The notes under the pieces: generated by a model
Databases searched by the model: none
Told to the model about the DNA's origin: nothing
What the model saw: only the letters and a program-made list of their open reading frames with translations
Origin: Anaerolineales bacterium
GTDB taxonomy: Bacteria; Chloroflexota; Anaerolineae; Anaerolineales; DRMV01
Length of the DNA stretch: 64,000 nucleotides
NCBI GenBank assembly: GCA_027023425.1
Contig: JALVVL010000005.1
Location: 1 to 64,000, forward strand
Reading direction: 5' to 3'
Program-made: the position numbers and the translations under genes
In this document: piece by piece, positions 17,545 through 26,172 of the stretch
How the letters are laid out: each line of letters begins with the position of its first letter
Numbering within the stretch: position 1 is the first letter of the stretch

Positions 17545-17571
17545 GGGGAAATGATGCTCTGGGGAAAACGG

Positions 17572-18519
17572 TCATTTCCGCGGTGGGCGCTCAAGGAGCA
17601 CCTCATCGCGGCGGATGAAGAAATGGTCAAAGTCGCGCGCGACAAAAGTGTTTGGGAAGACTTCGCGCGCCTCTTGCAAAATTTCGCGCTCGCGGTGGCG
17701 GCGGGAAATGTGGGTCAAAATCAAATAGCGCACTCCGGCTTCGGCGGCGAGTTCGGCGGCTTGGCGGGCGGTGAGATGGGCAAATTTGCGCGCAAGGTCG
17801 GCTTCTGAATGCAGATAAGTGGCCTCGCTCACAAGCACATCGGCGCCGCGGCACACCTCCACCAAATCCTCGGTGCGCCCCACATCGCCAGTGTGGACGT
17901 AGCGCGCCCCGCGCCGCGGCGGGCCAAGCACGTCGTCCGGGCGCACCACGCGCCCATCGGCAAGCACAATCGTTTCGCCCTCAACCAAACGGCGGCGCTC
18001 AGGGCCTGCAGGCACGCCCAAAGCCTCGGCTTTTTCGGGCAAAAACGGGCGGCGGCTCCGCTCTTCAAAAACATAGCCATAGCAATCCGGACCGCGGTGG
18101 TAAACGGGGAACGCGCTCACGGTGAAGTCGGTAAATTCCAAAACCTCGCCTTCGCGCACTGGATGGAACGCGATGGGAACGGGCGGGCGCGCGCCGCCAA
18201 ACACCACGTCCTCAAGCAAAATGCGGATCCGCTCCAGCGCCCAGCGCCCAGCGTAAATATCCAACTCCTCAATGCTTTCCCAGCGCACCAACGTTGAAAT
18301 CAGCCCACCCAAGCCCAAAATGTGGTCTAAATGCCCGTGCGTTATCAAAACGCGGGTCAAATGCTTGAAGCCAAGCCCCGAGCGCAAAATTTGGCGCTGA
18401 GTGCCCTCGCCGCAATCCAGCAAAAAGCGGTATTGGTCGTGCTGAACGATATGCGCCGAAAGCCCGCGCTGAACCGAGGGTGCAGACGCCGACGTGCCCA
18501 AAAAAGTCAGTTCAAACAA
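17572..18519 (-). CDS. rnz: ribonuclease Z
   Basis: tRNA 3'-processing endonuclease of the metallo-beta-lactamase fold, 315 aa. Motif I FLGTSASAPSVQRG at the N-terminus and the zinc site THGHLDHILGLGG (HxHxDH) are clear. The late motifs YLHSEAD and LILTHISRRH also follow ElaC/RNase Z order. It would mature the 3' ends of tRNAs, all three of which here lack encoded CCA. The next gene downstream is the interrupted NYN gene; a repeat cluster lies upstream. Confidence 0.93.
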   Translation of the reverse strand: MFELTFLGTSASAPSVQRGLSAHIVQHDQYRFLLDCGEGTQRQILRSGLGFKHLTRVLITHGHLDHILGLGGLISTLVRWESIEELDIYAGRWALERIRILLEDVVFGGARPPVPIAFHPVREGEVLEFTDFTVSAFPVYHRGPDCYGYVFEERSRRPFLPEKAEALGVPAGPERRRLVEGETIVLADGRVVRPDDVLGPPRRGARYVHTGDVGRTEDLVEVCRGADVLVSEATYLHSEADLARKFAHLTARQAAELAAEAGVRYLILTHISRRHREREILQEAREVFPNTFVARDFDHFFIRRDEVLLERPPRK

Positions 18520-18547
18520 GAGAACCTCCCGAAACTGCTAAAGACAA

Positions 18548-19168
18548 AAAGAGAAAAAACCACAGATTACACAGATTACACAGATTAGCACAGAAAACAC
18601 AGAGGAAAAACAAATCTTTCTTTGTGTTTTCTGTGGGCTTTCTGTGCTTTTTGTGTTCTTTGCCCAATTTGCGGAATCTGCAAATTTCTGTGTCTTCTGT
18701 GTTTTTTATCCAATCGGTGTAAATCTGTGTAATCGGTAGATAGTAACGCCAAGGGGAACGCAAAGGCGCAGAGAAAGCAGAGGCGCAGAGACGCCAAGGA
18801 TGCCAAGGGCACGCAGGGCCCAAGGATAAAATCCACAGATTACACAGATTAGCACAGATTTTTTTGCGGAATCTGTAAATTTCTGTGGTGCTTCTGTGCT
18901 TTCTGTGTTTTTCCTTTCAATCGGTGTAAATCTGTGTCAATCGGTGGATGAGAACGCCAAGAGTGCCAAAAACACAAAGGACGCCAAGGTTAACGCAGAG
19001 ACGCAGAGAAATACAAAGGACGCAAAGAAAATTTTTTCTGTGTTCTCTGCAAATTTCTGTGTCTTCTGTGTTTTTTATCTAATCGGTGTAAATCTGTGTC
19101 AATCGGTGGATGAGAACCACAGATTACACAGATTGGCACAGATTTTTTCGGCGGAATCTACAGTTTCT
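18548..19168 (+). repeat. word-repeat cluster 3
   Basis: About 620 bp of mixed words fill the gap between rnz and the flippase-like gene. CCACAGATTACACAGATTAGCACAG heads recur at about 18560, 18833 and 19115. Mirror ends (CAATCGGTGTAAATCTGTG, then TCGGTGGAT) occur at about 18710, 18920 and 19080. Blocks of ACGCCAAGG and CGCAGAG lie between. Most ORFs listed here are read through these words. No gene, tRNA or terminator is recognised in the gap. Confidence 0.75.
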
Positions 19169-19179
19169 ACCATCTTGAA

Positions 19180-20211
19180 TCATCCCGCCGCTTTGGACTG
19201 GCGCTCTTCCTTTTCCAACTCGGTGAGGCTCAGCCCCTCGCGGGTGAAGTAATATGCGCCCAGCAGGGTAATCGGGAGCCAGAGGGCAATGTGCAGGACA
19301 ATGGTGTAGCCGGTGGCAATTCCCTTAGGGACGCCGTAAGCGGTGAGCACGGCAATACCCGGCGTGTCAAAGGTGCCCACATAGCCCGGCGCAGAAGGCA
19401 AGGTGGTGGCAAGGTTGACCACGCCGTTCATCAGCATCAGCGCGAAAAAACTCACATGGAACGGGAAAGCGTGCATCACCAGCCAATACTTACCGGTCTC
19501 CAAAAGCCAAATCAACAACGACGTGAAGAACACCATCACCGCCTCGGTGGGGGAACTGAGTGCCTCCAACCCCGAGAGGAATTTCAAGCCAATGCCAAGA
19601 GTGGCTTCGCGGAAGCGAGCAGGCACAAACCGAATGCCCCAGCGGAGCAGGCGCTCAGTTTGCCGCGGGAACATCGCGGCGAGCAAGAAAACCGCTAAAG
19701 CGCCAATAAACGCCACCGCGCCCCAAATTGCAAGGCTTTGGATGCTCCCCATGAAGCCCGAATGCGCGCTCAGTCGCGACACTTCGGGCAGATTGAGGAA
19801 GACAAACGCCAGCATCACCACGCCGTCGTACACGCGCTCCACCAAAATTGTGCTGAGCGAGGCAGAAATGGGCACACCAGCCCGCCGCTTGAGGATGGCA
19901 GCGCGCAGAAGTTCGCCGGCGCGCGCAGGGTAAATGTTGTTCCCCATGTAGCCAATCGCCACAATCGGGAACATTACCCGTAGCGGCACGCGCTTTATCG
20001 GGCGCACAAGGTAGTGCCACCGCCAAGTGCGCACCCCAACTGCCACAAAATACACTGCCACCGCGGGGATGAGCCACCAATAATTGGCGTGCTTCAGCGC
20101 GCGCCAAAACGTCCCCCACTCCAGCCCTTTGAGGGCAAAGTAGAGGAAAAACGCGCTTATCGCAAAGCCTAAAACCAAATGCCAACGTTTCATGGCATAC
20201 GATTGTACCAT
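19180..20211 (-). CDS. flippase-like integral membrane protein (UPF0104/LPG synthase TM family)
   Basis: 343 aa with about eight membrane helices. The family hallmarks are VGVRTWRWHYLVRP near residue 58 and YMGNNIYPARAGELLRA near residue 88, followed by STILVERVYDGVVML, all typical of the lysylphosphatidylglycerol synthase TM region/AglD family. Members lacking the synthase domain, as here, are thought to move lipid-linked molecules across the membrane. Translation may begin at the second Met (MKRWHLVLG). It is transcribed alone and is followed by a repeat cluster. Confidence 0.87.
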   Translation of the reverse strand: MVQSYAMKRWHLVLGFAISAFFLYFALKGLEWGTFWRALKHANYWWLIPAVAVYFVAVGVRTWRWHYLVRPIKRVPLRVMFPIVAIGYMGNNIYPARAGELLRAAILKRRAGVPISASLSTILVERVYDGVVMLAFVFLNLPEVSRLSAHSGFMGSIQSLAIWGAVAFIGALAVFLLAAMFPRQTERLLRWGIRFVPARFREATLGIGLKFLSGLEALSSPTEAVMVFFTSLLIWLLETGKYWLVMHAFPFHVSFFALMLMNGVVNLATTLPSAPGYVGTFDTPGIAVLTAYGVPKGIATGYTIVLHIALWLPITLLGAYYFTREGLSLTELEKEERQSKAAG

Positions 20212-20355
20212 CGGTAAAGGCCATCAGGGGGCGTTTCGCAGCGCGCCAATGGCACCGTGAGCAGTCAAAGTTTTACAGAAAAAGTTCAACATCTCCTCCC
20301 GGCCTTGCACCTTTGCCCACCCCGCCCCTTCGCGCCACTCTCTCTTTTGAGGTAG

Positions 20356-20452
20356 AATTGGGGAAAGCCGTTTCCGGCCACTTCCCAAGATTGAGGCTAC
20401 GCAAGCAAAAAATTGCCGCTTGGGAAACGGGAACGGCACTCTCACCCCAATT
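20356..20452 (+). ncRNA. structured-RNA candidate: long nested hairpin upstream of LysM gene
   Basis: Three nested perfect or near-perfect helices stack around one axis. AATTGGGG (20356) pairs with CCCCAATT (20445). GCCGTTTCC (20367) pairs with GGGAACGGC (20429) with one G-T. TTCCCAAG (20382) pairs with CTTGGGAA (20419). Internal loops are small and the apical loop is about 29 nt. A TAGAAT box overlaps the 5' edge. It lies in a 288-nt gene-free stretch that contains nothing else recognisable. It could be a small RNA of 6S-like shape, a leader element, or a palindromic repeat; strand is assumed from the downstream gene. Confidence 0.4.
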
Positions 20453-20499
20453 TGCACTCTGTGCATTCTGCAAGGAATGCCTCACAAGCGAGGTGAATT

Positions 20500-21330
20500 A
20501 TGAGCGAACAGAATTCTGGGCAACAGCCTGCACACCCCCCTTCACAAGAGCCGAAATCCTCTCACAATGAATCATCCCATGTGACTCCTCCGCCTTCCCC
20601 TTTGCCGCCACCAAAGGCCAAGCAGGCGTGGGTGCCGTTTTTACTCGGCGCGCTCTCGGTGGTTTTCCTCGTGGTTGGTGTGGTGTTGGTCATTGCTTTT
20701 ATGAGCAACGGTGAAGGAGTTCCTTTGCTCAGCAAGCCTACCGCCACTTTCACCCCCACCATCACGGCCTCGCCGACGCCCACAGCCACGCCTACGGCAA
20801 CCTCTACCCTCACCCCAACGATCACGCCTACCCCTACGGAGACGCCGGTCCCAACCCCCTCCGGCCCTTTTGAGTACACCGTGCAGGAAGGCGATACCCT
20901 TTACACCATTGCCAACAAATTCAAAGTAGACTTTGTGACTTTGATGCTGATAAACGGCATGAACTACAAATCTCCGCTGTATGTGGGGCGGAAGATAAAA
21001 ATTCCGGGGCCGAACACCAAACGTCCCACCCCAACCCCATTACCCAAGTATCTGCCTAAGGGCTTCAAAATCAAATACTTTGTGATGCCAAACGACACTT
21101 TGGCGTCAATAGCGGCAAAGTTCAACTCAACGGTTGAAGAGATCGTAAAAGCCAACGACACATTGAAGGATGCGGGCTCTCCGCTTTATGTTGGTGAAGT
21201 ACTGATAGTGCCGGTGAACTTGGTAACGCCGACACCAACGGTCACGCCAAATCCAGCAACTTTGACCGCGACGGCGTTGCCGCCTACCGAAACCCCCTTC
21301 CCGCCACCAACGCCCACTTCTAAACCCTAA
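20500..21330 (+). CDS. membrane-anchored protein with two LysM domains
   Basis: 276 aa. A short cytoplasmic Pro-rich N-terminus, one membrane helix (about residues 44-68) and a Thr/Pro linker precede two LysM repeats: YTVQEGDTLYTIANKFKVD (about 125-170) and YFVMPNDTLASIAAKFNST (about 188-235). Each ends with LYVG and a proline-rich tail. LysM binds peptidoglycan or other N-acetylglucosamine polymers, so the protein is likely cell-envelope-bound and outside the membrane. AAGCGAGGTGAATT precedes the ATG. The tail style matches the coiled-coil proteins near 4 kb. Confidence 0.9.
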   Translation: MSEQNSGQQPAHPPSQEPKSSHNESSHVTPPPSPLPPPKAKQAWVPFLLGALSVVFLVVGVVLVIAFMSNGEGVPLLSKPTATFTPTITASPTPTATPTATSTLTPTITPTPTETPVPTPSGPFEYTVQEGDTLYTIANKFKVDFVTLMLINGMNYKSPLYVGRKIKIPGPNTKRPTPTPLPKYLPKGFKIKYFVMPNDTLASIAAKFNSTVEEIVKANDTLKDAGSPLYVGEVLIVPVNLVTPTPTVTPNPATLTATALPPTETPFPPPTPTSKP

Positions 21331-21374
21331 ACGATTTGTTTGCTGGACGGAAGGTGCTTTTCTCTGCGAAAACA

Positions 21375-21622
21375 CGGACACCACAGAAACTGTAGATTTC
21401 GTAGAAAACATCCACAGATTGACACGGATTTACACCGATTGAAGGAGCAAACCACAGAGGACACAGAAATTTACAGAGAACACAGAAAAAATCTGTGCTA
21501 ATCTGTGTAATCTGTGGTTTTAGTCCACCGATTGGCACAGATTTACACCGATTGGATGATTGAAACCGCAGATTTCACAGAAAAAATCTGTGCTAATCTG
21601 TGTAATCTGTGGTTTTTATCTT
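21375..21622 (+). repeat. word-repeat cluster 4
   Basis: One full ~115-bp unit starts near 21412 (CCACAGATTGACACGGATTTACACCG) and ends AATCTGTGTAATCTGTGG near 21514. A second, shorter one runs from 21526 (CCACCGATTGGCACAGATT) to about 21613 with the same mirror end. CTTTGGCGGCCTTGGCGTC words follow. It fills the gap between the LysM gene and the tRNA-Pro promoter, in the same orientation as cluster 1. Confidence 0.75.
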
Positions 21623-21645
21623 TGGCGGCCTTGGCGTCTTAGGAC

Positions 21646-21675
21646 TTGCCAAAGTTTAGGTGATGGCGGTATAAT
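21646..21675 (+). promoter_or_regulatory. sigma-70-type promoter of tRNA-Pro
   Basis: TTGCCA (21646-21651), an 18-nt spacer and a perfect TATAAT (21670-21675) place the transcription start about 6 nt before the tRNA 5' end, as expected for a tRNA gene. It begins directly at the end of repeat cluster 4. Confidence 0.8.
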
Positions 21676-21687
21676 GCTGGCGCAGTT

Positions 21688-21762
21688 CGGGGCGTGGCTC
21701 AGCCCGGCTAGAGCGCACGGTTCGGGTCCGTGAGGTCGGCGGTTCAAATCCGCCCGCCCCGA
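21688..21762 (+). tRNA. tRNA-Pro (anticodon CGG)
   Basis: Acceptor CGGGGCG/CGCCCCG with discriminator A, D stem GCTC/GAGC, anticodon stem CACGG/CCGTG with loop TTCGGGT (anticodon CGG, reads CCG), and T stem GGCGG/CCGCC with loop TTCAAAT. It is 75 nt, with no encoded CCA. A consensus-like promoter lies just upstream. Confidence 0.96.
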
Positions 21763-21829
21763 CAGCACAGCGGGGGCCGGCGTTGGCCCTCGCTCACTTT
21801 TTAACGCCAAGCGTAGCCCGGGTGCTCGT

Positions 21830-22447
21830 ATGCCTGCTCAACGACGCAAATTTTATGTAGTCTGGAAAGGGCGAAAACCCGGAATCTACCCCTCTTGGGA
21901 AGAAGCGAAGCGGCAGGTTGAAGGCTTCCCAAATGCCCGCTATCGCTCTTTTGATTCACTTGAAGAAGCGCGCCGTGCCTTTGCGCGCGATGCCGATGAA
22001 TACACAGGCAAGCCTTCTTCTATGGGCAAATGGCGGTATGCCGCCCGGCGGCCGGTCTTGCCAAGCGTAGTGGTGGACGCCGCCGCCTCAGGCCCAAACG
22101 GACCGATGGAGTACCGCGGCGTAAGGCTTAACACCAACGAAGTGCTTTTCGCTCAGGGGCCCTTTCCGCTCGGCACAGTCAACATTGGCGAATTTCTGGC
22201 AATAGTGCACGCCCTTGCATGGCTGGCCGAGCGCGGGCTGAACTGGCCGGTGTATTCAGATTCGCAAGTAGCGCGGCTTTGGGTTGAACGGGGCAAGTGC
22301 AAAAGCCGCCTTCGCATGGATGAGCGCCTTGCAGATCTGGTAAAGCGCGCCGAAAAATGGCTCGCCTCCCATCCCAAGCACGCACCGGTGCTCGCGTGGG
22401 ACACCAGAGAATGGGGTGAAATCCCCGCCGATTTTGGGAGGAAGTGA
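21830..22447 (+). CDS. rnhA: ribonuclease H with viroplasmin-type N-domain
   Basis: 205 aa. Residues 1-50 form the hybrid-binding caulimovirus viroplasmin-like domain (KFYVVWKGRKPGIYPSWEEAKRQV, then YRSFDSLEEARRAF). The RNase H fold follows from about residue 78 (VVVDAAASG) with catalytic candidates Asp in VVDAA, Glu in NIGEFLAIVHAL, Asp in VYSDSQVA and a late Asp near AWDTREWGEIPADF. This matches the type I RNase H variety of Bacillus/Clostridia-like sequences that uses a distinctive first strand. It removes RNA from RNA-DNA hybrids. No ribosome binding site of note precedes the ATG. Confidence 0.88.
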   Translation: MPAQRRKFYVVWKGRKPGIYPSWEEAKRQVEGFPNARYRSFDSLEEARRAFARDADEYTGKPSSMGKWRYAARRPVLPSVVVDAAASGPNGPMEYRGVRLNTNEVLFAQGPFPLGTVNIGEFLAIVHALAWLAERGLNWPVYSDSQVARLWVERGKCKSRLRMDERLADLVKRAEKWLASHPKHAPVLAWDTREWGEIPADFGRK

Positions 22448-22458
22448 CGCCCTTGGAA

Positions 22459-22545
22459 TCCATCCGAAAATATCGTGGCGGCGTCATTGCGAGCCCCTTA
22501 AGGGCGAAGCAATCCCCCTTTTGCTGGTCGGGAGACTGCGCATGC
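22459..22545. mobile_element. truncated MITE-like element, TCTATCCGAAAA family, copy 2
   Basis: It begins TCCATCCGAAAATA, a variant of the left end at 5504, and contains GTCATTGCGAGCCCC with GGGCGAAGCAATCCCC and GGGAGACTGCG. It has no matching right end before the next gene at 22581, so it looks like a decayed or end-deleted copy. Confidence 0.65.
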
Positions 22546-22580
22546 CCCAATGGCCGCCAAGCCAATTTTAGGAGTTCTAC

Positions 22581-23030
22581 ATGGGTCGTGTGATTCAAAC
22601 CGAAGGCGTGGGAAAACGCCGCCAACACCTCCTGCGCCTCATAGGCACTGCACTGCGCCGCTTGATGGTGCAAACCAGCCCTGATGAGCGCACTTTAGAT
22701 CTCGCCGCTTTTATCGCCCTCGCTTTGCGAGATGTGGTCGCAACTGTGGAAGAGGCCACCCGCGCATGGGAAAAGCGCGATTATTGGGTCAAAGCCGACC
22801 GTTTCCGCATGGAGTGGAATTGGGCAGAAAGCCTCGGCAAGGCTTTAGAAAAAGCAGTTATGGCAAAAGATTGGGATGAAATTGCCCGCTTGGCAGGCAA
22901 AATTTTTGTGCATGTCGGGAACGTAAAAATCCCAAAGCGCTTCAAAGCCGGTGAACCGTGGGAAGGGGCCTACCGCAATTTGGTTGAGCGCTTTGGGGAG
23001 GATGACCACGTCGGGGGAAAGAAAGACTGA
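22581..23030 (+). CDS. conserved-looking helical protein of unknown function
   Basis: 149 aa. Mostly helical, with two segments that look conserved: RRQHLLRLIGTALRRLM near residue 13 and WEKRDYWVKADRFRMEWNWAESL near residue 62. It ends with a charged Gly/Lys tail. AGGAG lies before the ATG. I do not recognise the family. It stands alone, downstream of a decayed MITE-like element and convergent with the sigma-54 block whose last gene ends at 23037. Confidence 0.75.
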   Translation: MGRVIQTEGVGKRRQHLLRLIGTALRRLMVQTSPDERTLDLAAFIALALRDVVATVEEATRAWEKRDYWVKADRFRMEWNWAESLGKALEKAVMAKDWDEIARLAGKIFVHVGNVKIPKRFKAGEPWEGAYRNLVERFGEDDHVGGKKD

Positions 23031-23036
23031 TTTGCC

Positions 23037-24218
23037 TCAGCGTGAGCGTTGATAGGCTTCTATAACCTCTTGGGGAAGGTGTTGCAATTCAATGCGATTG
23101 GTGTCGCAAAAGAGCATGGCGCGCTCCAGCGCATTTCTCAGTTCACGGATGTTGCCGGGCCAATCGTAGGCTTTTAGCGCGGCCATCGCCTGAGGCGAAA
23201 TATCGGTTATCTGCTTCCCCATTTGGGGATTTAGACGGCGGATAAAGTGCCCTATCAGCGCGGGGATGTCGTCTTTGCGCTCGCGCAGGGGCGGCAGGTG
23301 CAGGTCAACCACTTTCAGGCGATAGTACAAATCTTCCCGAAAACGACCTTCTTCTATCATCTTTTTGAGTGGACGGTTGGTGGCGGCGAGAATTTGTATA
23401 TCCACTTTTATCCACTTTGTCCCCCCCATGCGGCGGATGGTGCGTTCTTCCAAAGCACGCAGCAGTTTTGCTTGCATGTCCAAGGGCAATGAAGAAATTT
23501 CGTCCAAAAACAGTATGCCGCCGTCAGCAATTTCCATCAAGCCGGGCTTGCGCTTTGTGGCGCCGGTGAAGGCGCCTGCCTCGTAACCGAAAAGTTCGGC
23601 TTCCAGCATGGTGTCTTGCACGGCCGCGCAGTTCACCGGAATGAATGGCTTGTTTGAGCGTGGCCCGGATTTGTGGATGTAGCGCGCCAACACTTCCTTG
23701 CCCGTGCCGGTCTCACCGGTTATCAGCACCGATGCCGAAACTTGTGCCGCCCTTTTGGCTTGCTCCAGCACCATTTGCATTGCTTCACTGCTACCGGCGA
23801 TAAAATCCAAATTTTGCTGTTGCTGCCGCCATACAGCGAGTTCGCGCCGCATCGCTATGATTTCTTCCAGCCTTTTTAGGGCATTCAACAAGCGCGGGAA
23901 CTTCACCGGCTTTTGCAAAAAGTCGTAAGCCCCTTTCTTCATCGCCTCAACAGCGGTGTCAATGCTTCCATAGCCTGTGATCACTATCATCGGAGGTTGG
24001 TTGGGCCAATTGGCCGTTTCATCCAGCAACGTGAGGCCGTGGCCGTCCGGCAGTTGGACATCCAGCAAAACAATATCACCAAGTCCTTGTCGGAGCGATT
24101 TTATAGCATCGGCATAAGTGGGTGCTTCCGTTACCTCGTAGCCTTCCTTCTGCAAAAAGGCCGCCAATATTTGGCGCGCGGGTTCTTCATCTTCTACAAT
24201 TAGCACATTATAGGCCAT
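23037..24218 (-). CDS. NtrC-type sigma-54 activator without DNA-binding domain
   Basis: 393 aa. Residues 1-120 are a REC domain (EDEEPARQ, phospho-Asp in IVLLDVQLPDGHG, Lys in LQKPVKF). Residues about 140-370 are the AAA+ sigma-54 interaction domain with Walker A GETGTGKE, the GAFTGA loop, ILFLDEISSLPLDMQAKLL and R-finger region FREDLYYRL. The protein stops after WPGNIRELRNALERAML and a short tail; no Fis-type helix-turn-helix follows, so it cannot bind enhancers in the usual way. It overlaps the histidine kinase gene by 11 nt and is therefore its likely partner. Confidence 0.93.
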   Translation of the reverse strand: MAYNVLIVEDEEPARQILAAFLQKEGYEVTEAPTYADAIKSLRQGLGDIVLLDVQLPDGHGLTLLDETANWPNQPPMIVITGYGSIDTAVEAMKKGAYDFLQKPVKFPRLLNALKRLEEIIAMRRELAVWRQQQQNLDFIAGSSEAMQMVLEQAKRAAQVSASVLITGETGTGKEVLARYIHKSGPRSNKPFIPVNCAAVQDTMLEAELFGYEAGAFTGATKRKPGLMEIADGGILFLDEISSLPLDMQAKLLRALEERTIRRMGGTKWIKVDIQILAATNRPLKKMIEEGRFREDLYYRLKVVDLHLPPLRERKDDIPALIGHFIRRLNPQMGKQITDISPQAMAALKAYDWPGNIRELRNALERAMLFCDTNRIELQHLPQEVIEAYQRSR

Positions 24219-26172
24219 GCTTCTCTCCTACCGCTCGGAGTTTTACCCGGAAAATCGTCCCTCCCGGGTAACTCTCCGCTTCTATACTCCCTTGGTGCGA
24301 AGTGATTATCTGCTTAGTGATGGCCAAACCAAGGCCAGTACCATCCTCGCGGGTGGTGAAGAATGGCTGGAACAGTTTTTTCCGGGTTTCTTCTGTAAAG
24401 CCGGGGCCGGTATCCATAACATCAACTTCTACCCACTGAATGCCCTCACCAGAACGGAAGGGTTTTATGCGTACCGCGATAAAGCGTTCATCATTTTGCT
24501 CCGCCAAGGCCTTGATAGCGTTATCCAGCAGATTGACAAAAACCCGTTCTAACATGAGCCTATCGCCCTTCACCATGGGCACTTTGCCTTCTACGCGAAG
24601 TTCGGTTTGGATTTTGTATTTATCAAAGCGCGGCTTAAGCCTGCGCATCACCTGTTTCAGAAGTTCTACAACATCAAGTGACCTGAATTGCATCTGGCGG
24701 GCACGGGTGTAATCCAAAAGATTGTTGACCAGATGGGTTATCTGCTCCACGTCTTTTTGTAGCGAGGTCATCCATTTATGCTCCGGCGCTCCCGGCTCCA
24801 AGTTCATAGCAAGCCATTGAATGCCCATGCTAATATTGTTGAGAGGATTGCGTATCTCATGGGCAAAACTCGCCATTACATCACCCAGCGCCGCTCGCCT
24901 TTCTAACTGCGCCGTGTGTTTGCGATACATGATGCTTTCGCTTAGGTCGTTCATTACCACAAGCAGCCCCTCCGGGCGTTCACCATCGGCGAGGCTGTAA
25001 GGCACAAATTTCACATGACAGGGCAGGTCATCGCCGTCGGTTTTTAGGATTTTGGCTGCCGTTTCTTGAGGCTGACAACGCAGAAGCGCCACTCGGGCAA
25101 GCGGTTCTAAGGGAACATTAGAAGGTAGCACGTCTCCCAGCGAAAACCCTTTTGCCACACCCTGCTTATAGCCAAGCATCTCCTCGGCAGCCGCGTTCAT
25201 CTCCACCAGCTTTAAACTGCGATCAAAAAGCATTACCCCCTCTTCAAGGCCGTTGAAGAGGGATTTGTTTATGCTTTGCAGTTCTTGTAGCAATGCCTGC
25301 TGTTTTGAAAATTCTTCCCTCTGGCGCAGAAAATCCATAACTATTGAACAGTATTCTGATGCGCGTCGTGCATGTTCTACAACTTGCGAATTTGGAGGAT
25401 GGTAATAACCCAGCACCGTAACTCCGAGCATACCGGAAACGCTCTTACCCTTTAGCGGGATGGAGAGAAAATAGGGAGTAGGGGTTGAGCGCACCGCCGC
25501 TCTGAGCGGGGTTGTAATATCTCTGGCGGGACGATGCACTAATACTTTGTCCAAATTTTCCATGAGCAGTGAGGACATTTCTGCAGGCAAGCGCGGAGGT
25601 GCGTTTCTGGCCGTCAACAGCCTAAGTTTTGAATCTTCCACAAAATAGACCGCTCCCCATTCTGCGCTAAGGAGGTCAATTATCCCTTCAAGCAATGAAC
25701 CCACCGACTCTTGTATGCTCGTGGCCTCCAACGCCGATACAAATTTTTCCCACCTCATCGGGCATTCTTGCCCTGAGGGGCCGTGCAACAGGCTGACCTT
25801 GCCAGTACCGGCCCTTACAGGCTCTTGGAAAGTAACAAGCCAATAATGGGATCCCTCCCCCAAAGGCGTAGCCTGCCAAAGCACTTGCTGAATTGGCCGG
25901 TTGAGAGGCTGGAAGAGTGTGAACACGTTTTTGGGGAGGCTAAATTCGGCAGTGTTCCAGCGCTGTATTTCGGGGAAGATGAGGGTGAGAGGCTTGCCGC
26001 GCGCGCTTTCTTTTGATAACCCACTGCTTTGCAGAGCGGCAAGGTTTGCCGCAACAATTTCCTTTCGCACGGCGTTAGCGATTATTGCGGGCGCTTGCAC
26101 GTGCTCAAGCAACGCCTCCATAGCCGATAGCAAATCGCCGTCCGAGCGGTCAGAAATTGGATTTGTGCTCAT
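24208..26172 (-). CDS. PAS-GAF-PAS sensor histidine kinase (NtrB-like)
   Basis: 654 aa, without predicted membrane helices, so probably cytoplasmic. Order: N-terminal PAS-like domain (about 20-120), GAF-like domain (about 160-310; LSAEWGAVYFVEDS), second PAS (about 325-420; LEEGVMLFDRSLKLVEMN), HisKA with phospho-His in FAHEIRNPLNNIS (about 440), and an ATPase domain with NLLDNAIKAL, DTGPGFTEE and GTGLGLAIT. It overlaps the rpoN stop by ATGA and the regulator start by 11 nt, giving one transcription unit rpoN-kinase-regulator. Confidence 0.94.
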   Translation of the reverse strand: MSTNPISDRSDGDLLSAMEALLEHVQAPAIIANAVRKEIVAANLAALQSSGLSKESARGKPLTLIFPEIQRWNTAEFSLPKNVFTLFQPLNRPIQQVLWQATPLGEGSHYWLVTFQEPVRAGTGKVSLLHGPSGQECPMRWEKFVSALEATSIQESVGSLLEGIIDLLSAEWGAVYFVEDSKLRLLTARNAPPRLPAEMSSLLMENLDKVLVHRPARDITTPLRAAVRSTPTPYFLSIPLKGKSVSGMLGVTVLGYYHPPNSQVVEHARRASEYCSIVMDFLRQREEFSKQQALLQELQSINKSLFNGLEEGVMLFDRSLKLVEMNAAAEEMLGYKQGVAKGFSLGDVLPSNVPLEPLARVALLRCQPQETAAKILKTDGDDLPCHVKFVPYSLADGERPEGLLVVMNDLSESIMYRKHTAQLERRAALGDVMASFAHEIRNPLNNISMGIQWLAMNLEPGAPEHKWMTSLQKDVEQITHLVNNLLDYTRARQMQFRSLDVVELLKQVMRRLKPRFDKYKIQTELRVEGKVPMVKGDRLMLERVFVNLLDNAIKALAEQNDERFIAVRIKPFRSGEGIQWVEVDVMDTGPGFTEETRKKLFQPFFTTREDGTGLGLAITKQIITSHQGSIEAESYPGGTIFRVKLRAVGEKHGL

